Assembly (NCBI GenBank): GCA_051654865.1
Contig: JBOFYV010000053.1
Location: 62,001 to 126,000 of the forward strand
Length of the DNA stretch: 64,000 nt
Direction of reading: 5' to 3'
From: JBOFOR01 sp051654865
GTDB taxonomy: Bacteria > Bacillota > Clostridia > Peptostreptococcales > Peptostreptococcaceae
Shown: one piece after another, positions 18,943-27,457 of the stretch
Layout of the letters: each line of letters starts with the position of its first letter
How positions within the stretch are numbered: position 1 is the stretch's first letter
Translations under genes and position numbers: made by a program
The notes under the pieces: model-generated
Database searches by the model: none
Seen by the model: only the letters and a program-made list of their open reading frames with translations
What the model was told of the DNA's origin: nothing

Positions 18943-19812
18943 ATGATAAAAAAGTTTTTGTCATCAAAAGATAAAGAAGCTAAATATGTAACAATTTCAA
19001 TGAATAATAATTTTAAAGAAAATAGTGTAGATGATAAGTTTTGGATTTATTGTAAAGGTTGTAATAATCATATATTTAAAAAAGATATAGATGACAACCT
19101 AAATGTATGTCCTAAGTGTTCAACTCATTACAAGTTTAAAGCAAGAGATAGAGTAGAATTGATTATTGATAGCGGTACCTTTGTTGAATTTAATTTTAAC
19201 ACTACTGCTCAAGATCCGATTAAGTTTCCTGATTACTGTGATAAGGTAATTAATTATAAGAAAAAAACTAATGAAAATGAAGCTGTTATTTCTGGTTATG
19301 GAACTATAAATGGCATAAAAACGGTTGTATCTGTTATGAATCCAGAATTTATGATGGGTAGTATGGGTTCTGCTGTAGGGGATATGATTACATATTCTAT
19401 AGAGTATGCAGCAGATAATAACTTGCCTATTATCATTTGTTCGGCTTCAGGAGGAGCCAGAATGCAAGAAGGTATAGTTTCCCTTATGCAAATGGCTAAA
19501 ACTTCTCAGGCTCTTTCTAGGCTTGATTCTAAGGGTATGCCATATATATCAATATTAACAGATCCAACAACAGGTGGTGTTACTGCAAGTTTTGCAATGC
19601 TTGGAGATATAATACTATCAGAACCAAATACATTAATAGGCTTTGCTGGCCCTAGAGTAATAGAGCAGACTATTAACCAAAAACTACCAGAAAGCTTTCA
19701 AAGTTCTGAATTTCTATTAGAACATGGATTTTTAGATATGATAGTTAACAGAAATGAAATGAAAGAAACACTTTATAAAATACTTACTATGCACAATATG
19801 TCTAATTATTAA
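18943..19812 (+). CDS. accD: Acetyl-CoA carboxylase carboxyltransferase beta subunit
   Basis: 289 residues. A four-Cys zinc ribbon (C38, C41, C57, C60) is followed by the crotonase-fold carboxyltransferase core with SASGGARMQEG and the DPTTGGVTASFAM oxyanion region. With AccA it transfers the carboxyl group from biotin to acetyl-CoA to form malonyl-CoA. It lies 15 bases after accC in the same operon. Confidence 0.96.
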   Translation: MIKKFLSSKDKEAKYVTISMNNNFKENSVDDKFWIYCKGCNNHIFKKDIDDNLNVCPKCSTHYKFKARDRVELIIDSGTFVEFNFNTTAQDPIKFPDYCDKVINYKKKTNENEAVISGYGTINGIKTVVSVMNPEFMMGSMGSAVGDMITYSIEYAADNNLPIIICSASGGARMQEGIVSLMQMAKTSQALSRLDSKGMPYISILTDPTTGGVTASFAMLGDIILSEPNTLIGFAGPRVIEQTINQKLPESFQSSEFLLEHGFLDMIVNRNEMKETLYKILTMHNMSNY

Positions 19813-19833
19813 TGCAAAATAAGGAGGTGCCAC

Positions 19834-20787
19834 GTGTCTGCTACGGCAATAAACATTCAAGATAAAATAAAAAAGCTTGAAGAAGATATAAAAAAACTAA
19901 ATCAAATGTCAAGAGAAAATGAAATAGACTTTAGTGATAAGATTGAAACATTACAAAATAAAATAAATGAAATAAAAAAAGAAGCTTTAATTGATTTATC
20001 TCCTTACGAAAAAGTTAGCTTAAGTAGAGATATAAAAAGACCTACTACCAAAGAATACATAGATATTATATGTTCTGACTTTTTAGAAATACATGGTGAT
20101 AGATTGTTTAAAGATGATCCGTCTATTATTTGTGGAATAGCAAAAATTGATAATCATAACGTAACTATAATTGGTCATCAAAAGGGAAGAGATGTAAAAG
20201 AAAATATTAAGCGTAATTTTGGAATGCCTCATCCAGAAGGATATAGAAAAGCACTTAGGGCAATGAAGCAAGCCGAAAAATTTAATAGACCTATTATAAC
20301 CTTTATAGATACTCCAGGAGCATTTTGTGGTTTAGAAGCTGAAGAGAGGGGGCAAGGTGAAGCGATAGCTAAAAACTTACTTGAAATGAGTAAACTTACA
20401 GTTCCAATAATAAGCTTTGTTATTGGAGAAGGGGGAAGTGGAGGAGCATTAGGTATTGGTGTAGGAAATGATATTTGTATGCTTGAACACTCTGTTTACT
20501 CAGTAATATCCCCTGAAGGCTTATCTAGTATCTTATTTAAGGATTCATCAAAGTCTAAAGAAGCTTGTGAAGTTATGAAGCTTACAAGTAACGACTTATT
20601 ATCTCTAAATATTATAGATAAAATAATAGAGGAGCCTATTGGTGGGGCACAACAAGATATTAGAGTAGTTGCAGATACTATCAAATACTATATACTAGAT
20701 AGGTTAAATTACTACAATCAATTTAACAAAGAAGATATTGTCCTACATAGATACAATAAGTTTAGAAAAATAGGAAGATGTCTATAG
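19834..20787 (+). CDS. accA: Acetyl-CoA carboxylase carboxyltransferase alpha subunit
   Basis: 317 residues. The N terminus has a helical, Lys/Glu-rich segment. The carboxyltransferase core shows GHQKGRDVKENIKRNFGM, TPGAFCG and GEGGSGGALGIG, standard for AccA. It starts with GTG after AAGGAGGTG. It is the last gene of accBCDA. No obvious terminator directly follows, and sspH lies 85 bases on with its own possible promoter. Confidence 0.96.
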   Translation: MSATAINIQDKIKKLEEDIKKLNQMSRENEIDFSDKIETLQNKINEIKKEALIDLSPYEKVSLSRDIKRPTTKEYIDIICSDFLEIHGDRLFKDDPSIICGIAKIDNHNVTIIGHQKGRDVKENIKRNFGMPHPEGYRKALRAMKQAEKFNRPIITFIDTPGAFCGLEAEERGQGEAIAKNLLEMSKLTVPIISFVIGEGGSGGALGIGVGNDICMLEHSVYSVISPEGLSSILFKDSSKSKEACEVMKLTSNDLLSLNIIDKIIEEPIGGAQQDIRVVADTIKYYILDRLNYYNQFNKEDIVLHRYNKFRKIGRCL

Positions 20788-20807
20788 TAAACGTCTACAG
20801 TAAATAT

Positions 20808-20836
20808 TGAATAAATTATAACTTATTCGGATAATC
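20808..20836 (+). promoter_or_regulatory. Possible forespore (SigG-type) promoter of sspH
   Basis: TGAATA (20808-20813), a 16-base gap and GATAATC (20830-20836) loosely match the SigG consensus (TGNATA, then CATANTA). The expected forespore expression of sspH supports it, but the -10 is imperfect. Confidence 0.35.
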
Positions 20837-20872
20837 TAAGTACAAATTGTTATTAAGTACAAGGAGGATATT

Positions 20873-21058
20873 ATGCAATTAAGACGTGCTGCTGAAATAG
20901 TTAACTCAAAGGATGATAATGTTGTTGTGTATTATAAGGAAAATCCAGTAACTATTGAAAGTATTGACAATAATATTGGAACTGCGTATGTAAAATCTTT
21001 ACGCGGAGATGCTAGGTTTGAAGTTAATCTAGAACAGCTAACTGAAGTTGAAAAATAA
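20873..21058 (+). CDS. sspH: Small acid-soluble spore protein, H type
   Basis: 61 residues. The opening QLRRAAEIVNSKDD, a YKENPVTIE core and a SLRGDARFEV end match the SspH family of minor spore proteins made in the forespore. It is evidence that the organism sporulates. The ribosome site AAGGAGG is optimal, and a long perfect-stem terminator follows. A Veg-type protein was considered, but the RAxEIVxS start fits SspH better. Confidence 0.85.
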   Translation: MQLRRAAEIVNSKDDNVVVYYKENPVTIESIDNNIGTAYVKSLRGDARFEVNLEQLTEVEK

Positions 21059-21110
21059 AAAACTAAATCTGCATGCAAAACAATAAATACGCATGCAGAT
21101 TTAGTTTTTT
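21057..21110 (+). terminator. Terminator of sspH
   Basis: A 19-bp perfect stem (AAAAACTAAATCTGCATGC with its complement) with a 14-base loop and a T tail. Confidence 0.9.
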
Positions 21111-21542
21111 ACTATATTAAATTTTAGATGATAAATTAAAGTAGTGCTATATAATAATATTAAACAAATAACTATCCTTTAAATGTATATTTAGGGTATA
21201 GTTATTTATTTAATATTGAATTTGCACGTAATAAGCATCTTTACTTTATGCATTACCTTTAAATAACCTTATTTTAATTACTTTTTTATATCTAATCATA
21301 CTTCTCTTTTTGGTTTTTGAATTCACTTTTAACTTGGTTAATTTATTCAGTATATTAAGTTAATGACTTTATTTTTTTAACTCGCTTCACTTGTATAAAT
21401 GTCATTTCACTTTAAAATATTAATTTTTTTCTTATATTTCTTTATTTTTTACATTATCACTTCTACATATATATAGTTGAAACAAAAAAAACTATATGTT
21501 ATCTTATACTTATAAAAATAAAAAATTGGAGTGATTCTGCTT
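21111..21542. other. Gene-free A+T-rich spacer before the recombinase
   Basis: About 430 bases without a credible gene. It holds a 10-bp stem (AAATAACTAT with ATAGTTATTT, about 21165-21212). It also holds the 18-mer AAATGTCATTTCACTTTA (21397-21414), which recurs with one change at 10162-10179, and the run ACTTTATTTTTTTAA, which also occurs at 10174-10188. Otherwise I see nothing identifiable. Confidence 0.5.
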
Positions 21543-22703
21543 ATGGATAAAAAAAATATAAAAATTCATAATAAATCTGACAAACCTGATAACATCGTTA
21601 TTAGAGATAATAACTTAATAGAAAGATGTATAAGAGTTGAAAATAAGCTTCCTAAATTTATGAAAGACTACTTTATATACTTAAAAGGATCAGTTGCTGT
21701 TTCTACTAGAGTTGCATATTTAGAAGATATTTATTTCTTTTGTGCATACTTAGTCGAAACCAAAGAAGTTACAAATTCTAACGAAGTTTGTAAAATTACG
21801 TTAGATGAGTTTAATAAAATTAAAGCTAGAGATATAAATTTATTTTTAGGAGACTATTGTAGCCGATATTATAAGCATAATGATAAAAATACGCTTGTAT
21901 TTGAGAATAATAACCGTGCTTTAGCAAGAAAAAAATCATCCCTTTCTACTCTATTTAAATTTCTTTTTAGAAATGAGCAACTCGATAATAATATTACTGA
22001 TGGTTTTAATCCGATTAAGCTTCCGAAGCCTCAGCCAGATGCTATAAAACGTTTAGAGATAGATGAAGTTGCAAAAATGTTAGATGCTGTAGATAGTGGT
22101 ATCGGACTTACAGAAAAAGAAAAAATTTATTGGAAAAAAACTAAGCTTCGTGACAAAGCAATATTAGCATTGTTTGTTACGTATGGACTTAGGTTAAATG
22201 AGTTGCGTGAGTTGAATATCTCATCATTTAACTTTTCTAGAGGTGAATTTAAGATATATAGGAAAAGAGGAAAAGAAGTTTTAATGCCTATAAATCATAC
22301 ATGCGAACTAGTAGTTAGAGACTATATTTTTAACGAAAGGCCACAGAGTGAATTGCTAAGTGAAGAATATAGAGATGCTCTATTTCTGTCATTGCAAAAT
22401 AAACGGATGGATCCTAAAGCAATAAGACAATTAGTAAAAAAATATACATCAATATCAATGGATACATCAAGAGATAACGGTTATAGTCCTCATAAGTTAA
22501 GAGCCACTGCTGCTACATCTTTAATTCAAAGTGGTTTTTCTATATATGATGTTCAAAATTTATTAGACCATGATAATGTAACAACTACCCAATTGTATGC
22601 TGCACATAAGAAAAATGTAAAGCGGGATATTGTAAATAACTTTGAATGGCTTGATGAGGAGAAAGATGATTTTGATAATTCTATAGATGAATTAAATTTA
22701 TAA
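21543..22703 (+). CDS. Xer-like tyrosine recombinase next to lexA
   Basis: 386 residues. The core-binding domain (about 30-165) is followed by the catalytic domain (about 175-360). All catalytic residues are present: Arg in TYGLRLNE, Lys in YRKRGKE, HKLR, LLDHDNV and Tyr in TTTQLYAAH. It lacks the arm-binding domain of phage integrases, so it is nearer XerC/XerD or a conserved chromosomal recombinase. ATG 21543 is chosen because TTGGAGTGAT is its ribosome site and includes the upstream GTG. It lies 90 bases before lexA on the same strand. Whether it acts on dif or another site cannot be told. Confidence 0.85.
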   Translation: MDKKNIKIHNKSDKPDNIVIRDNNLIERCIRVENKLPKFMKDYFIYLKGSVAVSTRVAYLEDIYFFCAYLVETKEVTNSNEVCKITLDEFNKIKARDINLFLGDYCSRYYKHNDKNTLVFENNNRALARKKSSLSTLFKFLFRNEQLDNNITDGFNPIKLPKPQPDAIKRLEIDEVAKMLDAVDSGIGLTEKEKIYWKKTKLRDKAILALFVTYGLRLNELRELNISSFNFSRGEFKIYRKRGKEVLMPINHTCELVVRDYIFNERPQSELLSEEYRDALFLSLQNKRMDPKAIRQLVKKYTSISMDTSRDNGYSPHKLRATAATSLIQSGFSIYDVQNLLDHDNVTTTQLYAAHKKNVKRDIVNNFEWLDEEKDDFDNSIDELNL

Positions 22704-22711
22704 GTTTGAAG

Positions 22712-22750
22712 GAACGAATGTTTGTATAAAACGTATAATTGTGCTACAAT
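22712..22750 (+). promoter_or_regulatory. lexA promoter with LexA (SOS) box
   Basis: GAACGAATGTTT (22712-22723) matches the Gram-positive LexA box GAACNNNNGTTC except for the last base. It overlaps the -35 TTGTAT (22722-22727), which has a 17-base spacer and a -10 TACAAT (22745-22750). This fits LexA autorepression. Confidence 0.7.
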
Positions 22751-22793
22751 ATAAATATAAATGTGAACGTCTAATCTGATAAGGAGTGATTTT

Positions 22794-23426
22794 ATGTATT
22801 TAGACTTAAGTAGTAAACAGATTTTAATTTTAGAGTTTATAAAAGAACAAATTGCACTAAAGGGGTATCCTCCTGCTGTTAGGGAGATTTGTGATGCAGT
22901 AGGATTAAAGTCTACATCAACAGTTCATTCACACTTAAATAAGCTAGAAAAATTGGGTTATATAAGAAAGGACCCTACTAAACCAAGGGCTATTGAGGTT
23001 TTAGATCAGAATAAACCAGTACTAATGTCCCAGTTTAATCAAGAAATTCTTAATTTGCCATTAGTTGGCCAAATAACAGCTGGAGAACCTATTCTTGCTG
23101 AGCAAAACATAGAGGAACATATTCCATTACCAATTAATTTAGTAAAAGGTAAAGATAACTTTATACTAAAAGTTAAAGGTGATAGTATGATTAATTCGGG
23201 GATTTTTAATGGGGATTATGTTATTGTGGACAAGATGTCTATAGCTACCAATGGACAGATAGTTGTAGCCCTTATACATAAAGAATATGCTACAGTTAAA
23301 ACATTTTATAAAGAGGATAATATGATTAGATTACAACCTGAAAATGATTTTCTGGACCCTATTATCTTAAACTTAAAAGATGTTGAGGTTATTGGTATAG
23401 TTACTGGGGTATTTAGAGTACTATAA
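22794..23426 (+). CDS. lexA: LexA repressor of the SOS response
   Basis: 210 residues. An N-terminal winged helix (QILILEFIKEQI, YPPAVREICDAVGLKSTSTVHSHL) binds SOS boxes. The self-cleavage site is Ala96-Gly97 in ITAGEP, and the peptidase dyad is Ser131 (KGDSM) and Lys169 (YATVKT). RecA filaments trigger the cut and induce DNA-repair genes. It has its own operator and terminator. Confidence 0.97.
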   Translation: MYLDLSSKQILILEFIKEQIALKGYPPAVREICDAVGLKSTSTVHSHLNKLEKLGYIRKDPTKPRAIEVLDQNKPVLMSQFNQEILNLPLVGQITAGEPILAEQNIEEHIPLPINLVKGKDNFILKVKGDSMINSGIFNGDYVIVDKMSIATNGQIVVALIHKEYATVKTFYKEDNMIRLQPENDFLDPIILNLKDVEVIGIVTGVFRVL

Positions 23427-23460
23427 AAAGATATGGTTTGATTACCATATCTTTTTATTT
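23425..23460 (+). terminator. Terminator of lexA
   Basis: AAAAAGATATGGT pairs with ACCATATCTTTTT, followed by ATTTTTATT. Confidence 0.85.
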
Positions 23461-23577
23461 TTATTCTTCTTTTTAACATAGCTTTAACTTTTAAGGCAAT
23501 TTTTCTACTCATAACCGTATACTATAATTAGGAATAAATATTTAAATAACAATATTTTATATGGGGGTGGAGATATT

Positions 23578-24039
23578 TTGAAAAAAAACAATCAATTAAT
23601 AGCCCTATTCGTATTTATACCAATGTTGCTATTTACACTATTCATAACTCTAATGAGTCAAAAAGATACCACACATTATGACGAAGCTAAAACTGTAATT
23701 TGTAACTACTTTGACTACAGAAATAATAAAGATATAAATTCCTTATCTAGTTTATTAGTAAATCAAGACATACCTAACTCTTTAGAATCTGAAATCAATG
23801 ATACACAAAAAATATCTTTAATAAGCATAACCGAAGAGAAAAATGATAGTATTAAAAAAGCATATTTAAGAAATGATATACAATCTAGCACTAAGAATGT
23901 AAAAGTATTTAAAGTAAGTTATGAAATTCAATATAAATCAAAAGAGCTAAGTTATAAAGATGGCATATACAATTCTTGGTACTTCTTAATTAGAGAAAAT
24001 GAAAATTCTAATTGGTTAATTGATATATTTGATGCATAA
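23578..24039 (+). CDS. Membrane-anchored or secreted small protein (DUF4829-like)
   Basis: 153 residues starting at TTG 23578 after GGGGGTGGAG. One N-terminal hydrophobic helix (about 8-26, LIALFVFIPMLLFTLFITL) is followed by a soluble domain with YDEAKTVICNYFDYRNNKD and a C-terminal ending SNWLIDIFDA. That helix plus a strand-rich domain ending in a W-L-I-D motif resembles clostridial DUF4829 or NTF2-like extracellular domains. The role is unknown. Confidence 0.6.
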   Translation: MKKNNQLIALFVFIPMLLFTLFITLMSQKDTTHYDEAKTVICNYFDYRNNKDINSLSSLLVNQDIPNSLESEINDTQKISLISITEEKNDSIKKAYLRNDIQSSTKNVKVFKVSYEIQYKSKELSYKDGIYNSWYFLIRENENSNWLIDIFDA

Positions 24040-24046
24040 TAAAAAC

Positions 24047-24085
24047 AGATCAAGGTGACTAAACTTAGCCACCTTAATCTATTTT
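24047..24085. terminator. Bidirectional terminator between the 23.6-kb gene and the motor operon
   Basis: AGATcAAGGTGaCTAA pairs with TTAGcCACCTTaATCT around a two-base centre, with ATTTTTATTT after it. It overlaps the end of the MotB-like gene at 24074. Confidence 0.75.
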
Positions 24086-24697
24086 TATTTCATAGTTAAT
24101 CTCTACTCTTCTTGAAGCATCTCTATTGATACTTCCATTATTATATTTTATTAATTCAGATTCAGATTTTCCAATAGCTTCAATATCTTGTATTACATCC
24201 TTTTTATATTTATAGTCTCCTATCTCATCCCCTACTATAAATTTAGCAACGCTAAGAGCTCTTCTTTGCGACAAGTCTAAATTGTATAAATATTCTCCAA
24301 TATCATCTGTATGCCCAGTTATTATGATTTTAGATATATTAGCTTCATAGTCTTTATAAATAGTCTCTATATACTTAGGAATAAATATTTTTAGCATATT
24401 CTTAGCTTCCGGCTTAAGTTCGTCACTATCTAAATCAAATAGTGTACTCTCTCCAAAAGTTATTTGTCCTGTAGTTGTATCTACCTTTATAGGTATATTG
24501 CTATCTTTAAAGGTTTGGCGAACTGATTCTTGTATATTTTTTGCAAGGTCTTGCTCTACTGAACCAGACAAACTATTTGAACTATAAAGGATTAATATAA
24601 CAACCATTAAAACAGTACATATTAAATCTGTAAAAGTAGGCCAAAAACTTATTTTTTCAAATTCGCTATTAACTGTTCTCCTGTATTTATTTATCAT
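24074..24697 (-). CDS. OmpA/MotB-like peptidoglycan-binding motor subunit (ZorB-like)
   Basis: 207 residues. A short cytoplasmic head leads into one membrane helix (about 18-40). It carries an Asp (D24 in TFTDLICTVL) where MotB and ZorB have the proton-binding Asp. A plug-like linker and a C-terminal OmpA/MotB domain (about 75-205) follow, with GHTDD, LSQRRA and NRDASRRVEI, the peptidoglycan-anchoring motifs. The gene overlaps its partner upstream by 11 bases. Such pairs form ion-driven stators. Size and order (A then B) match ZorAB of Zorya defence, but no zorC, zorD or zorE is adjacent. A flagellar role is unlikely, as no flagellar gene is near. Confidence 0.82.
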   Translation of the reverse strand: MINKYRRTVNSEFEKISFWPTFTDLICTVLMVVILILYSSNSLSGSVEQDLAKNIQESVRQTFKDSNIPIKVDTTTGQITFGESTLFDLDSDELKPEAKNMLKIFIPKYIETIYKDYEANISKIIITGHTDDIGEYLYNLDLSQRRALSVAKFIVGDEIGDYKYKKDVIQDIEAIGKSESELIKYNNGSINRDASRRVEINYEIKID

Positions 24698-25895
24698 TTA
24701 TCCTACCATCCTCATCTAATTCTGATAAACTTTCTATATCATATATTTCTTCATATTTTTCATCTTGATTATTTGTATAGTAGTCTATATTAATGCTTTT
24801 ATATACTTCATTGGATATTGACTCTATAGTATTAATTAAATTATTTATTGTTTTTTTTAAGTCAGTATCATAATCAATGTTGTTATTATATTTCTCAGCA
24901 ATTTCATTTTGTTGACTTATAGAACTTATAAAGTGTTCATTTAATATTTTTAAATTCTCTCTTACCTTAATTTGATTCTCTGTTGACTCATATATGTTTT
25001 TACAAGCTTCCTTTATATCAATTAAAATCTCTTTATTAATATCTTCTTGATTATCATATTTATCAAATAGCTTAATGAACTTAAGATTCATAATGCTAAA
25101 TTGTTTATCTAATTTTCTAATATTTTGCTCAAATGCTGATAATGCAATTTTAGAATCATCTATCAATTTTTTTAAGGATTCTACTCCATTAATAAATTCT
25201 TTATTAAACGCTTTCAATTCTTTGGATATCTCATCAAACTTCTCTATTCCTTCAAGTGCTTCACCTATTTTTTTTATAGAATCATTAATATCATTTATTT
25301 TATATTCTAAATTAACACCTTTTGAATGGGTTATTTCTGAAGTAAGTATGTTTTCTAATCTTAACATTAACTTTACTAAAATATTTTCACAATCATTTCT
25401 GCTTAATGCTATGTTTATCATTATTGAACAAACAATACCACAAATGCTAGTTATAAATGCGGTTTGCATACTACTTATTGATGCTGGTAATGAGTTTATT
25501 ATATCACTAGTATTAACGCTTAAAAGCATAATTGAAAGCCCTACAAATGTGCCCAGGACTCCTAATAATATACAGGATGAGGATGCATTTTTAATTGTCT
25601 TTATTAGTTCTAATATTTGCCTATTCTTGAACATAAATCCTGTGCAGACCTCTTCAATAAAAGATGTTATATTTATATCTGCATATGTTTTTTCAATCGT
25701 ATATGTATCATATCTGTTTTTGATATTCTGATATAATAAGCTTCTTTTATAATCTTCATTTAGTTTATCGTAGTCATTTCTTATATGATTAAAGAGGCTC
25801 TTATTTAAAACTATGTTATAAATGGAATACATTACTGTTATACAAACAAAGATTATCATAATGCTATTTATTACTATATTATTCATATTCATCAT
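24687..25895 (-). CDS. MotA/TolQ/ExbB-family proton channel with coiled-coil tail (ZorA-like)
   Basis: 402 residues. Membrane helix 1 lies at about 8-30. A cytoplasmic segment precedes helices 2 and 3 (about 105-126 and 143-165). These carry the family signature LLGVLGTFVGL and QTAFITSICGIVCS, which line the ion channel. From about 190 to 380 the protein is a long heptad-rich coiled coil ending in an acidic tail. MotA and TolQ lack such a tail; ZorA of Zorya systems has a long cytoplasmic tail of this kind, though usually longer. It forms an operon with the MotB-like gene (11-base overlap). Proton-driven rotation is an inference from the family. Confidence 0.8.
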   Translation of the reverse strand: MMNMNNIVINSIMIIFVCITVMYSIYNIVLNKSLFNHIRNDYDKLNEDYKRSLLYQNIKNRYDTYTIEKTYADINITSFIEEVCTGFMFKNRQILELIKTIKNASSSCILLGVLGTFVGLSIMLLSVNTSDIINSLPASISSMQTAFITSICGIVCSIMINIALSRNDCENILVKLMLRLENILTSEITHSKGVNLEYKINDINDSIKKIGEALEGIEKFDEISKELKAFNKEFINGVESLKKLIDDSKIALSAFEQNIRKLDKQFSIMNLKFIKLFDKYDNQEDINKEILIDIKEACKNIYESTENQIKVRENLKILNEHFISSISQQNEIAEKYNNNIDYDTDLKKTINNLINTIESISNEVYKSINIDYYTNNQDEKYEEIYDIESLSELDEDGRINDK

Positions 25896-26206
25896 CTCCT
25901 TTTATATAATTTATATGTACTAGCAATAAGTAAATTACAAAAAATAAGTAAAGTAGTTTGAATATTTCTTCAAACTACTTTACCATTACTATTTATACTG
26001 GCCTACATTTTATAATGTAGATGCTTTTATCTGTGAAAATTTTAAGATAACTTTAATCGGTTAGGTTTATTGTAGGGAGTATTTAATAGTATAGTTAATA
26101 TTATGAAAATCAATTGATAATTGTTACATAATTTATAAATATATCATATTATTAATTATAATCACATATATATCTAAATAGAATATTTTAGTAAGTTGGT
26201 GATATT
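25896..26206. other. Divergent intergenic region between the motor operon and nhaA
   Basis: About 310 bases. A 15-bp perfect stem (GTAAAGTAGTTTGAA, 25948-25983) is followed on the minus strand by TTATTTTTT, so it looks like a terminator or attenuator within the leader of the motor operon. A second small stem (CTACATT with ATGTAG, about 26003-26021) lies beside it. The nhaA promoter must also be here. No gene is seen. Confidence 0.5.
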
Positions 26207-27403
26207 TTGAGATTACTTAGAAATTATAAAAAATCTATTAAACTTGAGTTGTTGACAAGCTTTTTTTTAATTATTGCAACTATTGCTGCTTTAATTATTT
26301 ATAATGGGCCTTATAAGTCCTACTATAATTACTTTTTACATAATGTATATTTAGTTAATAACTTTTCAATACATTCATTTATTAATGATTTTTTAATGGC
26401 AATTTTCTTTCTTGTTGCAGGACTGGAAATAAAACATGAAATATTATATGGAAATCTTTCTTCATTAAAAAAAGCATCATTTCCTGTTATAGCATCTATT
26501 GGAGGTGTTGTTTTTCCAGCTATAATATTTATTGCATTTAATTTAAATACTACTTTTGTTGACGGATTTTGTATACCTATTTCAACAGACATTGCTTTTG
26601 CCGTAGGAATATTCCTTATCTTTAGTAAAAGATTTAACCCTGCATTAAAAATATTTTTGTTATCTTTAGCAGTTGTAGATGATTTAGTTTCAATATTTGC
26701 AATTGGGGTTATCTATTCTTTAGACATAAAAATAATTTACTTATTTATGGCTGGAGGTGTATTAATAACTCTTTGTATTGCAAATAAAGTTTTCAAAATT
26801 AAAAGTATTACGTATTACTTGTTAAGTGGATTATGTTTATGGTACTTTATTCATCTTAGTGGAGTTCACTCTACAATCAGTGGTATATTACTTGCATTAG
26901 TAATTCCTTCTCAAAATACAAAGGATAGTTGCTTAGAAAGGTTACAACATATATTAATTCCTATAAATAGCTTATTTATAATACCATTGTTTGCATTTGC
27001 TAATACAGGAATTTCCATTGTGTACAACTTAGATATGTCCAATGTAAATACTTTATGTTATGGAATTATATTAGGTTTATGTGTAGGCAAACCTCTAGGC
27101 ATTATGTGTTTTAGTTATTTTGCAACAAAGCTTGGCATAACAGAAAAACCCTCTAATATTAGTTGGAAAGGAATATTTTTTGTATCTTTAATTGCTGGTA
27201 TTGGTTTTACAATGTCTATATTTGTTTCAGAAATTGCATTCTCTGACAATTTAGCTTTAGTTAATGTAGCTAAGATGTCTATATTGATTTCAGCTCTAAT
27301 TTCAATTATTGTAAGTTTTACAAGTATTTCTTTATACATATTATTCAAAAAATATACAACTAAGCATACAACCTCACTTGTAAATAAATATTACATATCT
27401 TAA
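26207..27403 (+). CDS. nhaA: Na+/H+ antiporter NhaA
   Basis: 398 residues with about twelve membrane helices. Family motifs are present: FLVAGLEIKHE, PISTDIAFAVG with the conserved Asp, the paired aspartates in AVVDDL that bind the ion, and GFTMSIF. NhaA exchanges Na+ or Li+ for protons and is common in Proteobacteria but patchy in Firmicutes. The start is TTG 26207 after TTGGTGAT. It shares a terminator with the convergent yhaM. Confidence 0.92.
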   Translation: MRLLRNYKKSIKLELLTSFFLIIATIAALIIYNGPYKSYYNYFLHNVYLVNNFSIHSFINDFLMAIFFLVAGLEIKHEILYGNLSSLKKASFPVIASIGGVVFPAIIFIAFNLNTTFVDGFCIPISTDIAFAVGIFLIFSKRFNPALKIFLLSLAVVDDLVSIFAIGVIYSLDIKIIYLFMAGGVLITLCIANKVFKIKSITYYLLSGLCLWYFIHLSGVHSTISGILLALVIPSQNTKDSCLERLQHILIPINSLFIIPLFAFANTGISIVYNLDMSNVNTLCYGIILGLCVGKPLGIMCFSYFATKLGITEKPSNISWKGIFFVSLIAGIGFTMSIFVSEIAFSDNLALVNVAKMSILISALISIIVSFTSISLYILFKKYTTKHTTSLVNKYYIS

Positions 27404-27445
27404 AAAACAGGAAGGCAATTCTCAAGGTTGTCTTCCTGTTTTTTG
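27402..27445. terminator. Bidirectional terminator between nhaA and yhaM
   Basis: AAAAAACAGGAAG pairs with CTTCCTGTTTTTT. Confidence 0.9.
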
Positions 27446-27457
27446 TATTACTATATT

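Noticed and set aside
20873..21058. Veg-type protein instead of SspH
   Set aside because: The RAxEIVxSKD opening and the YKxNPVxIE core match the H-type spore protein and not Veg.
25075..25731. 218-codon frame on the + strand opposite the ZorA-like gene
   Set aside because: A shadow of the coiled-coil coding strand; no ribosome site and no protein-like composition.
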